From the NCBI RefSeq assembly GCF_009664365.1, contig NZ_CP044310.1, positions 3,235,001-3,299,000 of the forward strand: DNA of 64,000 bases, given 5' to 3'. The stretch comes from Paenibacillus xylanilyticus. GTDB taxonomy: Bacteria > Bacillota > Bacilli > Paenibacillales > Paenibacillaceae. Positions 28,123-37,462 of the stretch are shown here, piece by piece (position 1 is the stretch's first letter; each line of letters opens with the position of its first letter). The notes under the pieces are model-generated. The model ran no database searches and had not been told where the DNA came from. It worked only from the letters and a program-made list of their open reading frames with translations. A program made the position numbers and the translations under genes.

Positions 28123-28154
28123 ACGCCATATTCTGCCTAATCCGAATGTGGCGT
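28123..28154 (+). terminator. Hairpin between fucI and the kinase gene
   Basis: ACGCCATATTC at 28123-28133 pairs with GAATGTGGCGT at 28144-28154 (one G-U). Only a weak pyrimidine tail follows, so it may stabilise the fucI mRNA or terminate part of the transcripts. Confidence 0.5.
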
Positions 28155-28179
28155 TCTTCCAAAGGAGGAGGCAAGAGAG

Positions 28180-29679
28180 ATGGGAAACACGCTAAACCAT
28201 GTGCTTGCTGCTGACTATGGTGCCGGAAGCGGCCGGGTGGTCAGGGGAAGTTTTGACGGTGAGATGCTCGCGTTACAGGAAGTACATCGATTCAGTAATG
28301 ATCCCGTTCAGCTTGCGGACGGATTGTACTGGGATTTCCTAAGACTGTTCCATGAATTGAAACAGGGCATTGTAAAGGGCACGCAGGGATTAACTCAACC
28401 AGTCCGTTCCATTGCCGTGGACACATGGGGTGTTGATTATGGCTTGGTGGATGGGGCAGGAAGATTGTGTGGTAATCCACGTCATTACCGGGAATCGCGT
28501 AATGCCGATTGGATGAAAGAGACGCTGCGTATGGTTAATGAAGAAGAGCTGTATAGCATGTCCGGCGTCCTGCCTCAGCAGATTAATACGGTGTTCCAAT
28601 TGGTTGGAAGCCTACGGGAAAACGCTGAATTACGTCCAGATATGCGGATGTTATTCATGCCGGATCTGTTTCACTTTTATCTCTCAGGACAGAAGGCCTG
28701 TGAATATACCATTGCCAGCACAAGCGGACTTTTGCATGCCGGAGAGGACCGCTGGAATGAATCCTTGTTTGGCCGCCTCGGTTTACCTGAAACACTTTTC
28801 CCACCCATTGTTCGGCCGGGCACTGTGCTGGGACGATTAACAGATGATCTGTGCGCAGAGTTACAGATTGAACCCATGCAAGTCATATCTGTAGGCTCGC
28901 ATGATACGGCATCAGCACTGGCCGCCATTCCTGCGTCAGATCCGAATTTTGCCTTTATCAGCTGTGGAACCTGGTCATTAATGGGCATGGAACGCGACTC
29001 TCCAGTACTGGATGAACGCAGCCGCAGTCTGGGATTCACCAATGAAGGGACGGTCAGTGGCAAGACCAGAATTTTGAAGAATCGGTCAGGTCTCTGGCTT
29101 CTGCAGGAGTGCAAGAGGCAGTGGGAACGGGAAAATCATATTTTCAGTCATCAGGAGCTGGTTCACCTCGCAGCATCGGCTCCAGCGCTACAAAGCTTCA
29201 TCCTGCCGGGGGATGCGATCTATCTAACACCGGGTGATATGCCTGAACGAATACGCCAGCAATGCAGTGCCACCAACCAAGTGACTCCGGAAACCATCGG
29301 AGCGATTGTACGCTGTATCTTGGAAAGCCTGTCTCTGGAATTCAGGCAGACACTGGATGAACTTGAACTTGTCACGGGGAGCCGGCCGAGCGTCATTCAC
29401 ATGGTAGGCGGAGGTGTTCAGAATCGTTTATTGTGTCAGTTTACAGCGAATGCCACCGGTATTCCTGTGGTAGCAGGGCCAGTGGAGGCAACTGCCGCCG
29501 GGAATTGCATGCTGCAATTCATGGCCCATGACGAAGTAGGCAGTTTATCTGAGGTCCGGGAGATTGCCGCTGCTTCCTTCACTCTGGAAACCTATGAGCC
29601 AGAGGATAGCCTGCCATGGCAGGAAGCCTATGAAATCTATCAAAAACTGAATGGACGCTTAGCGAAGGGACTGAAATAA
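28180..29679 (+). CDS. FGGY-family kinase, rhamnulokinase-like; probable L-fuculokinase
   Basis: The 499-residue sugar kinase has the phosphate-1 motif AADYGAGSGRVV, VDTWGVDYGLVD and the late ATP-binding segment HMVGGGVQNRLLCQF. By sequence it resembles rhamnulokinase (RhaB) rather than enterobacterial FucK. Between fucI and a class II aldolase it is best read as the kinase that makes L-fuculose-1-phosphate. Activity on L-rhamnulose as well cannot be excluded. AAAGGAGGAGG precedes the ATG. Confidence 0.85.
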   Translation: MGNTLNHVLAADYGAGSGRVVRGSFDGEMLALQEVHRFSNDPVQLADGLYWDFLRLFHELKQGIVKGTQGLTQPVRSIAVDTWGVDYGLVDGAGRLCGNPRHYRESRNADWMKETLRMVNEEELYSMSGVLPQQINTVFQLVGSLRENAELRPDMRMLFMPDLFHFYLSGQKACEYTIASTSGLLHAGEDRWNESLFGRLGLPETLFPPIVRPGTVLGRLTDDLCAELQIEPMQVISVGSHDTASALAAIPASDPNFAFISCGTWSLMGMERDSPVLDERSRSLGFTNEGTVSGKTRILKNRSGLWLLQECKRQWERENHIFSHQELVHLAASAPALQSFILPGDAIYLTPGDMPERIRQQCSATNQVTPETIGAIVRCILESLSLEFRQTLDELELVTGSRPSVIHMVGGGVQNRLLCQFTANATGIPVVAGPVEATAAGNCMLQFMAHDEVGSLSEVREIAAASFTLETYEPEDSLPWQEAYEIYQKLNGRLAKGLK

Positions 29680-29706
29680 AAAGAAGTTAAGGGAGTGGAG
29701 GAACAC

Positions 29707-30369
29707 ATGACTGAACAGCTGGTAAGAGAAGAACTGACCAAATATGCCCGCAGATCGGTAGCGCAGGGTCTCGTGGTTGGACCTGGAGGCAATCTAAGTG
29801 CCCGTTCGGAAGGCACGATGCTGCTCTCTCCGAGTGGTTATGCACTTGAGGATATTGAACCGGAGGAGTGGATTGCGGTTGATATCGGGACAGGTGAGAC
29901 CCGGGCCGGATCAACACGCCCTTCCTCAGAAGTGTTAATGCATCTGTACAGCTATCGCGTGAATCCCGATATTCAAGCGATTGTTCATACGCATCCTGCA
30001 TATACGATCGCTCTGAGCCTGGTGTACGATGAACTGCCTCACCTTTTTCCGGATCAGTCTGCACTTGTAGGGGACGTCGGTTTCATTCCTTACGTTCTAC
30101 CTACGACCAAACTTCTGGCTGATGCAGTCGCAGCTAAGGTGGACTCCCATTCGGCCCTCATTCTTGTTAATCATGGACTGGTCACAACGGGGAAAAATTT
30201 GCGTGAAGCCTATTATCGAACTCAAGTGGTCGAGGAAAGTGCAAAAGTGTACATGATTGCCAAGGCAGCTGGAGAACCAAGGGTTCTTACGGCGGAACAA
30301 TATAAGGAGATCCAATCTCTAGAGAGTGAAGCGTATCGTGTCCAGCTGCTGCAACAGCTCAAGTCATAA
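29707..30369 (+). CDS. fucA: Class II aldolase, probable L-fuculose-phosphate aldolase
   Basis: This 220-residue zinc aldolase has the GNLSAR phosphate-binding segment, SSEVLMHLYSYR, the metal motif HTHPAYTIAL and a later zinc His in LVNHGLVTTG. It splits fuculose-1-phosphate into dihydroxyacetone phosphate and L-lactaldehyde. The frame extends to GTG 29695, but GTGGAGG at 29695-29701 serves ATG 29707. It lies 27 bases after the kinase gene. No lactaldehyde-processing gene is adjacent. Confidence 0.9.
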   Translation: MTEQLVREELTKYARRSVAQGLVVGPGGNLSARSEGTMLLSPSGYALEDIEPEEWIAVDIGTGETRAGSTRPSSEVLMHLYSYRVNPDIQAIVHTHPAYTIALSLVYDELPHLFPDQSALVGDVGFIPYVLPTTKLLADAVAAKVDSHSALILVNHGLVTTGKNLREAYYRTQVVEESAKVYMIAKAAGEPRVLTAEQYKEIQSLESEAYRVQLLQQLKS

Positions 30370-30481
30370 TACCAAGAGTATCCATATAAAGTTTATTGAG
30401 TGCCAATATAGAGTGTATTCAAAAGCGTTTCGTCATAATTCGACATAAACCCCAAAAAGCTGACCCTTATTCCGACACCTA

Positions 30482-30509
30482 TTGCAAAACCTGAAAAACC
30501 GAGTATAAT
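30482..30509 (+). promoter_or_regulatory. SigA-type promoter of the 116-residue protein gene
   Basis: TTGCAA at 30482-30487 and a perfect TATAAT at 30504-30509 are separated by 16 bases. The start is predicted near 30516. Confidence 0.7.
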
Positions 30510-30516
30510 ACTCGGT
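30498..30516. promoter_or_regulatory. Perfect 19-base palindrome centred on the -10 box
   Basis: ACCGAGTATAATACTCGGT has nine-base arms around a central A and wraps the TATAAT. A repressor bound here would block the promoter directly. The binding protein is unknown. Confidence 0.6.
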
Positions 30517-30545
30517 AAATAGACGAAAAGGGGATGCAATAAACG

Positions 30546-30896
30546 ATGAAAACACATGCTGAATTGAACTCACTTCTTGTTGACGATTATCTGGATCTCC
30601 TGAACATAGCGACACAGTTAGGTGACGATGAATGGAAGAACTCCATTCTGCAAGCACTAAAAGAAGAGGTGGACGCTAATCGTCACTTGGATTCTCAAGA
30701 AGTACGCCAGGATCTCTGGACCCAGTTTGAAGGGATTAATGAACAGATGCATGATCTCTTAATGCAGCTGAAACATGCCGATTCCGCTGAAGAGAAAGAG
30801 CAAATCGTTGAGATGCTCTGGGGATTGAAAGTGGACCGTAATGCCATAACCCGCAAACTTGAAACCATAAGCCGTGCCAGTGCCGGTCAACAGTAA
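30546..30896 (+). CDS. Conserved-looking small helical protein, function unknown
   Basis: The 116-residue product is acidic, without signal peptide or membrane segment. It is almost entirely predicted helix (LLVDDYLDLLNIATQLGDDEW, then NEQMHDLLMQLKHADSAEEKEQIVEMLWGLKVDRNAITRKLE). I recognise no catalytic motif. It is monocistronic, has a strong promoter wrapped by a perfect palindrome and a strong terminator. Regulated small cytoplasmic protein is all that can be said. Confidence 0.8.
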   Translation: MKTHAELNSLLVDDYLDLLNIATQLGDDEWKNSILQALKEEVDANRHLDSQEVRQDLWTQFEGINEQMHDLLMQLKHADSAEEKEQIVEMLWGLKVDRNAITRKLETISRASAGQQ

Positions 30897-30921
30897 ACGT
30901 ATATCATTCTGGTATTATATA

Positions 30922-30980
30922 AAAGCCCGCTGTGCCCCTTCGTACGAATAAGGGAGCATAGCGGGCTTTACTTTTTTTTC
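30922..30980. terminator. Intrinsic terminator, convergent genes
   Basis: AAAGCCCGCT at 30922-30931 pairs with AGCGGGCTTT at 30960-30969, with inner CCCTT pairing, followed by a long T run on the + strand. Confidence 0.85.
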
Positions 30981-30989
30981 ATTTTATAA

Positions 30990-31616
30990 TTAAAACTGCT
31001 TCGCTGCAGTTCGAGCCTGTTCAATTGCATCCTGTTTAATCTGATCCGCCCGTTCTCTGTATTGGTTGTGACCTTCAATGAAGATCCCGTCCAGCTTGGG
31101 TACACCCAGGAATGACATGATGATGCTCAGGTATCGATGCCCGGATTCCGTTTGAGCTGCAGGACCTTCGGAATAGATACCTCCGCGGGCCTGAATATGC
31201 AGTGCTTTTTTATTCGTCAAAAGTCCGATCGGACCTTGCTCTGTATAGCGGAACGTTTTGCCAGCCACACATATGGAGTCAATGTACGCCTTCATGATTG
31301 GAGGAAATGAGAAGTTCCACATCGGAGTAACAAAAACATACTTGTCAGCTGATGCAAACTGATCCGATAGCTCATTCAGACGGCTTACCTTGGATTGCTC
31401 TTCCGAAGTGAGTTCACTGCCGGATTGAAGTTTACCCCAACCACTGAACACATCGGCATCAATATGTGGGATGTTGGAGCGATACAGATCAAGATGGACA
31501 ACCTCATCCGATGGATTGCTTTCGCGGTATGCATCTATAAAAGCTTGACCTGTGGCCATACTGAAAGAGGTCTCATGATCATGTGGATGGGCAGTAATAT
31601 ACAGTAGGGTTGGCAT
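30990..31616 (-). CDS. azoR: FMN-dependent NADH-azoreductase (AzoR family)
   Basis: This 208-residue flavodoxin-fold quinone or azo reductase has the FMN phosphate-binding region ([15 protein letters not shown]), [20 protein letters not shown] and [14 protein letters not shown], all diagnostic of the family. It reduces quinones and azo compounds with NAD(P)H in the cytoplasm and is linked to thiol and quinone stress in Bacilli. The frame runs up to 31658, but GAGAGGAAG before ATG 31616 and the family start [11 protein letters not shown] set the start. No regulator is adjacent. Confidence 0.92.
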   Translation of the reverse strand: MPTLLYITAHPHDHETSFSMATGQAFIDAYRESNPSDEVVHLDLYRSNIPHIDADVFSGWGKLQSGSELTSEEQSKVSRLNELSDQFASADKYVFVTPMWNFSFPPIMKAYIDSICVAGKTFRYTEQGPIGLLTNKKALHIQARGGIYSEGPAAQTESGHRYLSIIMSFLGVPKLDGIFIEGHNQYRERADQIKQDAIEQARTAAKQF

Positions 31617-31888
31617 ACAATACTTCCTCTCAGTCATGTATTTGGGTGAATTCATCATTCCTCAAACAATAAAGTGACCGCTGTAGTATGCACACTAAAA
31701 TACTTTTTATGCTTGGGTTCTTTTTATGCCTGGATTACACGAATCTTCACCTATGTCATTAGTTGCAGAAGGAATAGTGACCTGGTACTTCATGATGTAT
31801 AATAAACTGGACTAGCAATGAATTAAAATACGAATCAGTATGGAACAAGAATTGCAAACGATACCATGGATGAGTGAGATGATTGCAA

Positions 31889-32833
31889 ATGGGAATGGAC
31901 CTGGAGAAACAACGATTAAGCATTGAAGCAGCCAAATTGTATTATCAGTCGGATTACAGCCAGCAGGATATCGCCGTTAGGCTGGGCGTGTCTCGTCCAA
32001 CCGTATCCCGGTTGCTCCAGTATGCCAAGGACCGAGGTTATGTCCGTATTGAAATTATGGACCCGCTGGAGGATATTGATATCATTGCCGGGGAACTCAA
32101 AGCCAAATATAATCTGGATACCGCACTCGTCTGCTTTGCACCATTGAAGAGTGATGAGGAGATACAGAGGCACATCAGCAAAAGAGCAGCTGACTATCTG
32201 CAGGACACTGTACAGGATGCAGATATTATTGGAGTGACATGGGGAACAACGATGTACGCGGTGGCCAAACAGCTTCGGGCCAAACAGGTGAAAGGTGTTG
32301 AAGTCGTTCAGTTAAAGGGAGGCGTAAGTCATTCCCACGTCAACACGTATGCAGCGGAGATCGTGCATTTGTTCGCGGAAGCGTTCCATACCGTTCCGCG
32401 GTATTTGCCCCTGCCTGTTATTTTTGACAATATTGAAGTCAAGAAAATGGTGGAAGCTGACCGGCACATCGGACGCATCGTAGAGCTCGGCAGGCAGGCC
32501 AACATCGCCATTTTCACTGTTGGAACGGTGAAGGAGGACGCACTCCTGTTCAAGCTGGGTTATTTCAATGAAGAGGAACAGCAATTGCTGATGAATTCGG
32601 GTGCAGGTGATATCTGTTCACGTTTCTTTGATGCTGAGGGTCAATTGATCAGTGAAGAGATCAACAGCAGAACCGTAGGGATTGACCTGGCTGAATTACG
32701 GAACAAAGAGAAATCCATCCTTGTTGCTGGTGGTCAACGCAAAATCGAAGCCATCCACGCAGCGCTCAAAGGACACTATGCGAACATTCTGGTAACAGAC
32801 CAGTACACAGCTCAGGCTTTGCTTCGATTCTAA
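31889..32833 (+). CDS. deoR: DeoR, SorC-family repressor of deoxynucleoside use
   Basis: The roughly 314-residue protein has an N-terminal helix-turn-helix (SQQDIAVRLGVSRPTVSRLLQYAKDRG) and a C-terminal SorC sugar-binding domain (GVTWGTTMYAVAKQL, LVAGGQRKIEAIHAAL). This is the architecture of Bacillus DeoR, whose effector is deoxyribose-5-phosphate. It lies directly before deoC, and a DeoR-type operator lies between them. TTG 31883, ATG 31889 and ATG 31895 are all possible starts; the last matches the family N-terminus (MDLEKQ). Confidence 0.93.
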   Translation: MGMDLEKQRLSIEAAKLYYQSDYSQQDIAVRLGVSRPTVSRLLQYAKDRGYVRIEIMDPLEDIDIIAGELKAKYNLDTALVCFAPLKSDEEIQRHISKRAADYLQDTVQDADIIGVTWGTTMYAVAKQLRAKQVKGVEVVQLKGGVSHSHVNTYAAEIVHLFAEAFHTVPRYLPLPVIFDNIEVKKMVEADRHIGRIVELGRQANIAIFTVGTVKEDALLFKLGYFNEEEQQLLMNSGAGDICSRFFDAEGQLISEEINSRTVGIDLAELRNKEKSILVAGGQRKIEAIHAALKGHYANILVTDQYTAQALLRF

Positions 32834-32846
32834 ATCTGAGGATGAC

Positions 32847-32886
32847 AACATCTGCCACGGAAGAATGGTGGATGTTTTGCTTTTTT
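32847..32886 (+). terminator. Intrinsic terminator after deoR
   Basis: AACATC and CCAC (from 32847) pair with GTGG and ATGTT (to 32876) with a small bulge, followed by a T run. It separates deoR from the deoC operon promoter. Confidence 0.7.
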
Positions 32887-32935
32887 AGGGCAGAAGCTAT
32901 AAGCGTTGTTTCGCTCATAATAACGGGTGAATGGG

Positions 32936-32974
32936 ATTGAACAAAGGTTCATATTGATTTTTACATATGTTCAT
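32936..32974. promoter_or_regulatory. DeoR operator with extra half-site
   Basis: TGAAC-AAAG-GTTCA at 32938-32951, preceded by AT, closely resembles the known Bacillus subtilis DeoR operator ATTGAACAAAATTTCAAT. A half-site ATGTTCAT lies at 32967-32974, as in Bacillus. A likely -10 TATAAA is at 32988-32993. Confidence 0.8.
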
Positions 32975-33022
32975 GTTAGTGTAAGGCTATAAATAAACAG
33001 TTCAGATAAGGGAGAGATTCAA

Positions 33023-33697
33023 TTGACTACAGCTCAATTAGCCAAAATGATCGATCATACCTTGCTTCGTGCGGATGCAACACAAAGCGAAATCAACCAA
33101 TTGACGGAAGAAGCGAAACAGTACCAGTTTGCTTCCGTATGCGTAAATCCGGGTTGGGTTTCTTATGCTGCAGAGCAGCTTCAAGGTAGCGGCGTAGATA
33201 TCTGTACGGTAATCGGATTCCCTCTGGGAGCTTCCACTTCCGAGACCAAAGCGTTCGAAACGACTGATGCAATGGCTAAAGGTGCTACAGAAGTAGACAT
33301 GGTGATCAACATCAGTGCATTGAAAGATGGAAAAGATGACTATGTAGAGCAGGATATTCGTGCTGTTGTTGAAGCTGCAGCGGGTAAAGCATTGGTAAAA
33401 GTCATCATTGAAACGTGTCTGCTTACAGACGAAGAAAAAGTACGTGCATGCCAGGCAGCGGTTAGAGCAGGCGCCGATTTTGTCAAAACATCCACAGGTT
33501 TCTCTACAGGTGGGGCAACGCCAGAAGATATCGCTCTGATGCGTCGCACAGTTGGACCAGATATGGGTGTAAAAGCATCGGGCGGGGTACGCAGCCTTGA
33601 AGACATGCAAAAAATGATTGAAGCAGGGGCAACCCGGATTGGTGCAAGCTCTGGCGTGAAGATCATGCAAGGCGGACAATCTACATCCTCTTACTAA
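33023..33697 (+). CDS. deoC: Deoxyribose-phosphate aldolase (DeoC)
   Basis: This 224-residue class I aldolase splits deoxyribose-5-phosphate into glyceraldehyde-3-phosphate and acetaldehyde. The Schiff-base lysine lies in [19 protein letters not shown], a second active-site lysine is in GVKASGGVR, and the N-terminal [14 protein letters not shown] is diagnostic. The start is TTG 33023 with AAGGGAGAG upstream; no better ATG precedes the conserved N-terminus. It is the first gene of the deoC-nupC-deoB-deoD-pdp cluster. Confidence 0.96.
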   Translation: MTTAQLAKMIDHTLLRADATQSEINQLTEEAKQYQFASVCVNPGWVSYAAEQLQGSGVDICTVIGFPLGASTSETKAFETTDAMAKGATEVDMVINISALKDGKDDYVEQDIRAVVEAAAGKALVKVIIETCLLTDEEKVRACQAAVRAGADFVKTSTGFSTGGATPEDIALMRRTVGPDMGVKASGGVRSLEDMQKMIEAGATRIGASSGVKIMQGGQSTSSY

Positions 33698-33714
33698 AAA
33701 ACCAGGTCGTTGAT

Positions 33715-33757
33715 CTGTTCTCCAGAAACCGGTATGTACACCGATGATGGGGAACAG
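33715..33757 (+). other. Intercistronic hairpin between deoC and nupC
   Basis: CTGTTCTCC at 33715-33723 pairs with GGGGAACAG at 33749-33757, with an inner CGGT/ACCG pair. No T run follows, so it is probably an mRNA-stability or processing element rather than a terminator. Confidence 0.4.
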
Positions 33758-33883
33758 TTCCTCAACCTTTATCAGATGAATAGTTTGTAAGCGCTTCACA
33801 AGTTTTCTGAAAGCTCCATTCCCCGGTGTGGCCTTTGAGCAGAATTCTACATCTGGCTAAACGACCTTCAAAGGAGAGATTAT

Positions 33884-35074
33884 ATGAAATTTCTGATTGC
33901 CATTCTTGGTTTACTTGTTGTTTTTGGACTGGCTTACATTGCAAGTAACGGCAAGAAGCAAATACGCTACCGGCCGCTGGCTGTCATGATTGTTTTACAG
34001 ATCATCCTCGCTTATGCTTTGCTGAACACTGGTGTAGGTACGTTTTTGATTGGCGGATTCTCCACGATATTTGAAAATTTGCTTGATTACGCAAACGAAG
34101 GCATCGCTTTTGTATTCGGAGGTCTTACGACCATAGAAGCAGAAGGCGGCGGGGTACCGTTTTTCCTAAACGTGTTAATGCCGATTGTCGTCATCTCTGC
34201 TCTGATTGGTATTTTGCAGTATATCCGAATCTTACCTTTTGTTATAAAATATATTGGTCTGGTATTAAGCAAAATCAACGGAATGGGCAAACTGGAATCA
34301 TATAACGCGGTTGCTTCCGCCATTCTGGGGCAATCTGAAGTGTTCATCTCCGTAAAAAAACAAATCGGTTTGCTGCCGAAGCATCGGCTGTACACACTAT
34401 GTGCCTCAGCCATGTCCACGGTATCGATGTCCATTGTCGGTGCCTATATGTCCATGATTGATCCGAAATATGTGGTTACAGCGCTTGTGCTGAACCTGTT
34501 TGGCGGTTTTATCATTGCTTCCATCGTGAATCCTTATAGGGTAACCGAGGAAGAAGATATATTGGAAGTGCAGGAAGAGGAAAAACAATCGTTCTTCGAG
34601 ATGCTGGGTGAGTACATTCTGGACGGTTTCAAAGTGGCGATCGTTGTTGCAGCAATGCTCATCGGTTTCGTTGCCCTGATTGCACTCATTAACGGCATAT
34701 TTAGTGCTGTTCTCGGCATTTCGTTCCAGGAACTGCTTGGTTATGTGTTTGCACCCTTTGCGTTTATTATGGGCGTTCCCTGGAAAGAAGCGATTCAGGC
34801 GGGAAGTATCATGGCAACCAAAATGGTGTCGAACGAATTCGTCGCCATGCTGGATCTAACCAAACAAACCACACTGTCTGCCCGTACGACAGGCATTGTG
34901 TCGGTCTTCCTCGTATCGTTCGCCAACTTCTCCTCCATCGGTATCATTGCCGGTGCGGTCAAGGGACTTCATGAGAAACAGGGCAATGTGGTGGCCCGCT
35001 TCGGTCTGAAGCTGCTTTACGGTGCATCGCTTGTCAGCGTGCTGTCTGCGATCATCGCCGGACTGTTCTTGTAA
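33884..35074 (+). CDS. nupC: Concentrative nucleoside transporter (NupC, CNT family)
   Basis: This 396-residue integral membrane protein has many hydrophobic segments and the CNT motifs [42 protein letters not shown] and [10 protein letters not shown]. It imports pyrimidine and probably other nucleosides with protons or sodium. CAAAGGAGAG precedes the ATG. It sits between deoC and deoB, as in the Bacillus dra-nupC-pdp operon, and should be induced with them through DeoR. Confidence 0.95.
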   Translation: MKFLIAILGLLVVFGLAYIASNGKKQIRYRPLAVMIVLQIILAYALLNTGVGTFLIGGFSTIFENLLDYANEGIAFVFGGLTTIEAEGGGVPFFLNVLMPIVVISALIGILQYIRILPFVIKYIGLVLSKINGMGKLESYNAVASAILGQSEVFISVKKQIGLLPKHRLYTLCASAMSTVSMSIVGAYMSMIDPKYVVTALVLNLFGGFIIASIVNPYRVTEEEDILEVQEEEKQSFFEMLGEYILDGFKVAIVVAAMLIGFVALIALINGIFSAVLGISFQELLGYVFAPFAFIMGVPWKEAIQAGSIMATKMVSNEFVAMLDLTKQTTLSARTTGIVSVFLVSFANFSSIGIIAGAVKGLHEKQGNVVARFGLKLLYGASLVSVLSAIIAGLFL

Positions 35075-35103
35075 GCCGGATAATTGGAAGGAGTGCTTAA
35101 GTT

Positions 35104-36282
35104 ATGTCAACATTCAAAAGAGTACATCTGATCGTTATGGATTCTGTAGGTATCGGTGAAGCACCGGATGCAGCAGAATTTGATGACTTCGATGTGGATA
35201 CGTTTGGTCACATTGCACGTGAACGTGGAGGTCTGAACATGCCGAATATGGCAAGTCTTGGACTATCCAACATTAAAGAAATTGAGGGTATTCCTGTCGC
35301 GGATGCTCCCAAAGCGTATTATACCAAAATGCAGGAAGCATCCCGAGGCAAAGACACGATGACAGGCCATTGGGAGATCATGGGACTCTATATTGATACG
35401 CCGTTCCGTGTATTCGAGAATGGCTTCCCGGATGAGCTGATTCAGCGCATCGAAGAGAAGACAGGCCGTAAAGTCATCGGAAACAAACCGGCCAGTGGTA
35501 CGGAAATCATTGATGAGCTTGGTGAAGAGCATGTGAAAACCGGAGCGCTCATTATCTATACATCCGCGGATTCCGTTCTGCAGATTGCAGCACATGAAGA
35601 TGTGGTGCCGTTGAAAGAGCTCTATGAAATTTGTGAATTTTGCCGGGAGATTACACTTGATGATCCATACATGCTGGGCCGTATCATTGCTCGTCCGTTC
35701 GTGGGAGAAGTGGGTAACTTCAAACGTACAGCGAACCGTCACGATTATGCGCTCAAACCATTCGGCCGTACGGTGATGAATGAGCTTAAAGACGGGGGAT
35801 TCGATGTTATCGCCCTTGGTAAAATCGCAGACATCTATGATGGTGAAGGTGTGACCAAGTCTGTGCGTACAGTGTCGAACATGGATGGCATGGACAAATT
35901 GTCCGAGACGATGGATGAAGAATTCACCGGGCTTAGCTTCCTGAACCTGGTAGACTTCGACGCATTGTTCGGCCATCGCCGTGATCCACAAGGATATGCT
36001 CAAGCACTTGAGGATTACGATGCACGTCTGCCTGAGATTTTTGAGAAAATGACCAACGATGATCTGCTGATTATTACGGCTGACCATGGTAACGACCCAA
36101 CGTATCGCGGTACGGACCATACACGTGAGTATGTGCCACTGCTTGTTTATTCTCCACGCTTTACTGAAGGTAAGCAGCTTGAACTGCGCAGTACATTTGC
36201 CGATCTTGGTGCAACGGTAGCCGATAACTTCGGTGTTCAATTGCCGGAGTATGGTACAAGCTTCCTGAAAGATTTAAAATAG
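35104..36282 (+). CDS. deoB: Phosphopentomutase (DeoB)
   Basis: This 392-residue alkaline-phosphatase-superfamily mutase interconverts (deoxy)ribose-1-phosphate and -5-phosphate. The metal-binding [14 protein letters not shown], the catalytic-threonine region [15 protein letters not shown] and the late metal motif [18 protein letters not shown] are all present. GGAAGGAG precedes the ATG. It links the phosphorylases DeoD and Pdp to DeoC. The next gene follows after 146 bases that contain a microrepeat and a hairpin. Confidence 0.97.
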   Translation: MSTFKRVHLIVMDSVGIGEAPDAAEFDDFDVDTFGHIARERGGLNMPNMASLGLSNIKEIEGIPVADAPKAYYTKMQEASRGKDTMTGHWEIMGLYIDTPFRVFENGFPDELIQRIEEKTGRKVIGNKPASGTEIIDELGEEHVKTGALIIYTSADSVLQIAAHEDVVPLKELYEICEFCREITLDDPYMLGRIIARPFVGEVGNFKRTANRHDYALKPFGRTVMNELKDGGFDVIALGKIADIYDGEGVTKSVRTVSNMDGMDKLSETMDEEFTGLSFLNLVDFDALFGHRRDPQGYAQALEDYDARLPEIFEKMTNDDLLIITADHGNDPTYRGTDHTREYVPLLVYSPRFTEGKQLELRSTFADLGATVADNFGVQLPEYGTSFLKDLK

Positions 36283-36285
36283 ATT

Positions 36286-36308
36286 TCGTCGTTCGTCGTT
36301 CGTCGTTC
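36286..36308 (+). repeat. Heptanucleotide microrepeat after deoB
   Basis: CGTCGTT is repeated three times in tandem at 36287-36307, starting just after the deoB stop codon. It is non-coding. Confidence 0.8.
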
Positions 36309-36359
36309 AGGCTAAAACCAGATGAATAATGTAATTGTAAACAAAAAATATGCAGAGCA

Positions 36360-36382
36360 CCGGAGCAGCTTCGGCTGCCCGG
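36360..36382 (+). other. UUCG-loop hairpin between deoB and deoD
   Basis: CCGG-A-GCAGC, loop TTCG, GCTGC-CCGG forms a very stable stem with one bulged A. It lacks a T tail, so it is likely an mRNA-stability element in the intercistronic gap. Confidence 0.5.
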
Positions 36383-36428
36383 GATCTGGCATGACTATAT
36401 TAATGGATAAACTGGAGGAGATTTAACC

Positions 36429-37136
36429 ATGAGTACACATATTGGAGCCAAACCCGGAGATATCGCAGAAACAATTCTTTTGCCAGGAGATCCATTGCGG
36501 GCTAAATATATCGCGGATACGTATTTGGAAGATGTCGTTTGTTATAACGAAGTTCGCGGAATGCTGGGCTTTACCGGTACATATCAAGGAAAACGCATTT
36601 CGGTGCAGGGTTCAGGCATGGGAATTCCATCGTTCGCCATCTATGCCAATGAGTTGATTAGCGAATATGGCGTCAAAAACCTCATTCGCGTGGGAACATG
36701 TGGAGGTATGCAGGAGCACGTGCGTGTTCGTGACGTCGTTTTGGCTCAAGCCTCCTGTACAGACTCCAGCATGAACAAGCTTGTGTTTGGCGGGTATGAT
36801 TTCTCCCCAATCGCAACGTTCTCCTTGCTGAAAGAAGCGTATGACCGCGCGACAGCAAAAGGCATGAAAATCCACGTGGGTAACGTATTCAGTTCCGATT
36901 CGTTCTACCGTGACGACCGCTCGGTTACCGAAAAATTGATGCAGCACGGCGTATTGGGCGTGGAAATGGAAACAACAGCACTCTATACAATTGCAGCGAA
37001 GTTTGGCGTGAATGCATTGACGATTCTGACAGTAAGCGATCACTTGCTAACTGGCGAGGAAACCTCTGCTGAAGAGCGTCAAAAAACCTTCAACGACATG
37101 ATGGTCGTTGCACTGGAAACAGCAATCACACTTTAA
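36429..37136 (+). CDS. deoD: Purine-nucleoside phosphorylase (DeoD)
   Basis: This 235-residue hexameric-type phosphorylase cleaves purine (deoxy)nucleosides with phosphate. [50 protein letters not shown] and the catalytic Asp in [10 protein letters not shown] are visible. CTGGAGGAG precedes the ATG. It supplies free purine bases that the puc genes in this window could oxidise, although the two loci are far apart. Confidence 0.97.
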   Translation: MSTHIGAKPGDIAETILLPGDPLRAKYIADTYLEDVVCYNEVRGMLGFTGTYQGKRISVQGSGMGIPSFAIYANELISEYGVKNLIRVGTCGGMQEHVRVRDVVLAQASCTDSSMNKLVFGGYDFSPIATFSLLKEAYDRATAKGMKIHVGNVFSSDSFYRDDRSVTEKLMQHGVLGVEMETTALYTIAAKFGVNALTILTVSDHLLTGEETSAEERQKTFNDMMVVALETAITL

Positions 37137-37188
37137 GTTTTACTATTAATCAAGCAATTGATTTGAATTGAAACTTTGTCATTAGCAC

Positions 37189-37249
37189 GTAGTGAAGGAA
37201 ACGGATCAATTCTGAAGAAGCGAAGCGTTCGCCTTTGTCTCCGAATTTT
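37189..37249 (+). repeat. Direct repeat copy 1
   Basis: This unit runs from GTAGTGAAGG to CCGAATTT and includes GAAGAAGCG and GTTCGCCTTTGTCTCC. It matches copy 2 (37361-37422) with a few substitutions and small indels. Confidence 0.85.
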
Positions 37250-37360
37250 TCACCACCACAATAACATACAAATTTACACGATAACGGAGAGGGCAGAATG
37301 AACTTGAAGAAGCGAATTGCCCGCCTTAAGCCTCCGGGACAATTTTTGACAAATCAGAAG

Positions 37361-37422
37361 GTAGTGAAGGGAACGGAATCGATTCTGAAGAAGCGTTAGC
37401 GTTCGCCTTTGTCTCCAAATTT
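37361..37422 (+). repeat. Direct repeat copy 2
   Basis: This unit starts 172 bases after copy 1 and shares its order of blocks: GTAGTGAAGG, ATTCTGAAGAAGCG, GTTCGCCTTTGTCTCC and AAATTT. Its end is also the left arm of an inverted repeat. Confidence 0.85.
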
Positions 37423-37462
37423 CTACCTAACTAAAAGTAATTCAAAGAAAATTTGGAGACAA
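37409..37462 (+). repeat. Perfect 14-base inverted repeat before pdp
   Basis: TTGTCTCCAAATTT at 37409-37422 is perfectly complementary to AAATTTGGAGACAA at 37449-37462 across a 26-base loop. It lies about 80 bases before pdp. It may be the palindromic end of the repeat element or an RNA hairpin in the pdp leader. Confidence 0.8.

Noticed and set aside
33785..33800. cre-like sequence TGTAAGCGCTTCACA between deoC and nupC
   Set aside because: It needs a one-base insertion to fit the CcpA consensus and lies inside the operon, so it was not called.
35263..36240. Long minus-strand open frame opposite deoB
   Set aside because: It mirrors the codon pattern of deoB, has no ribosome binding site and matches no family.
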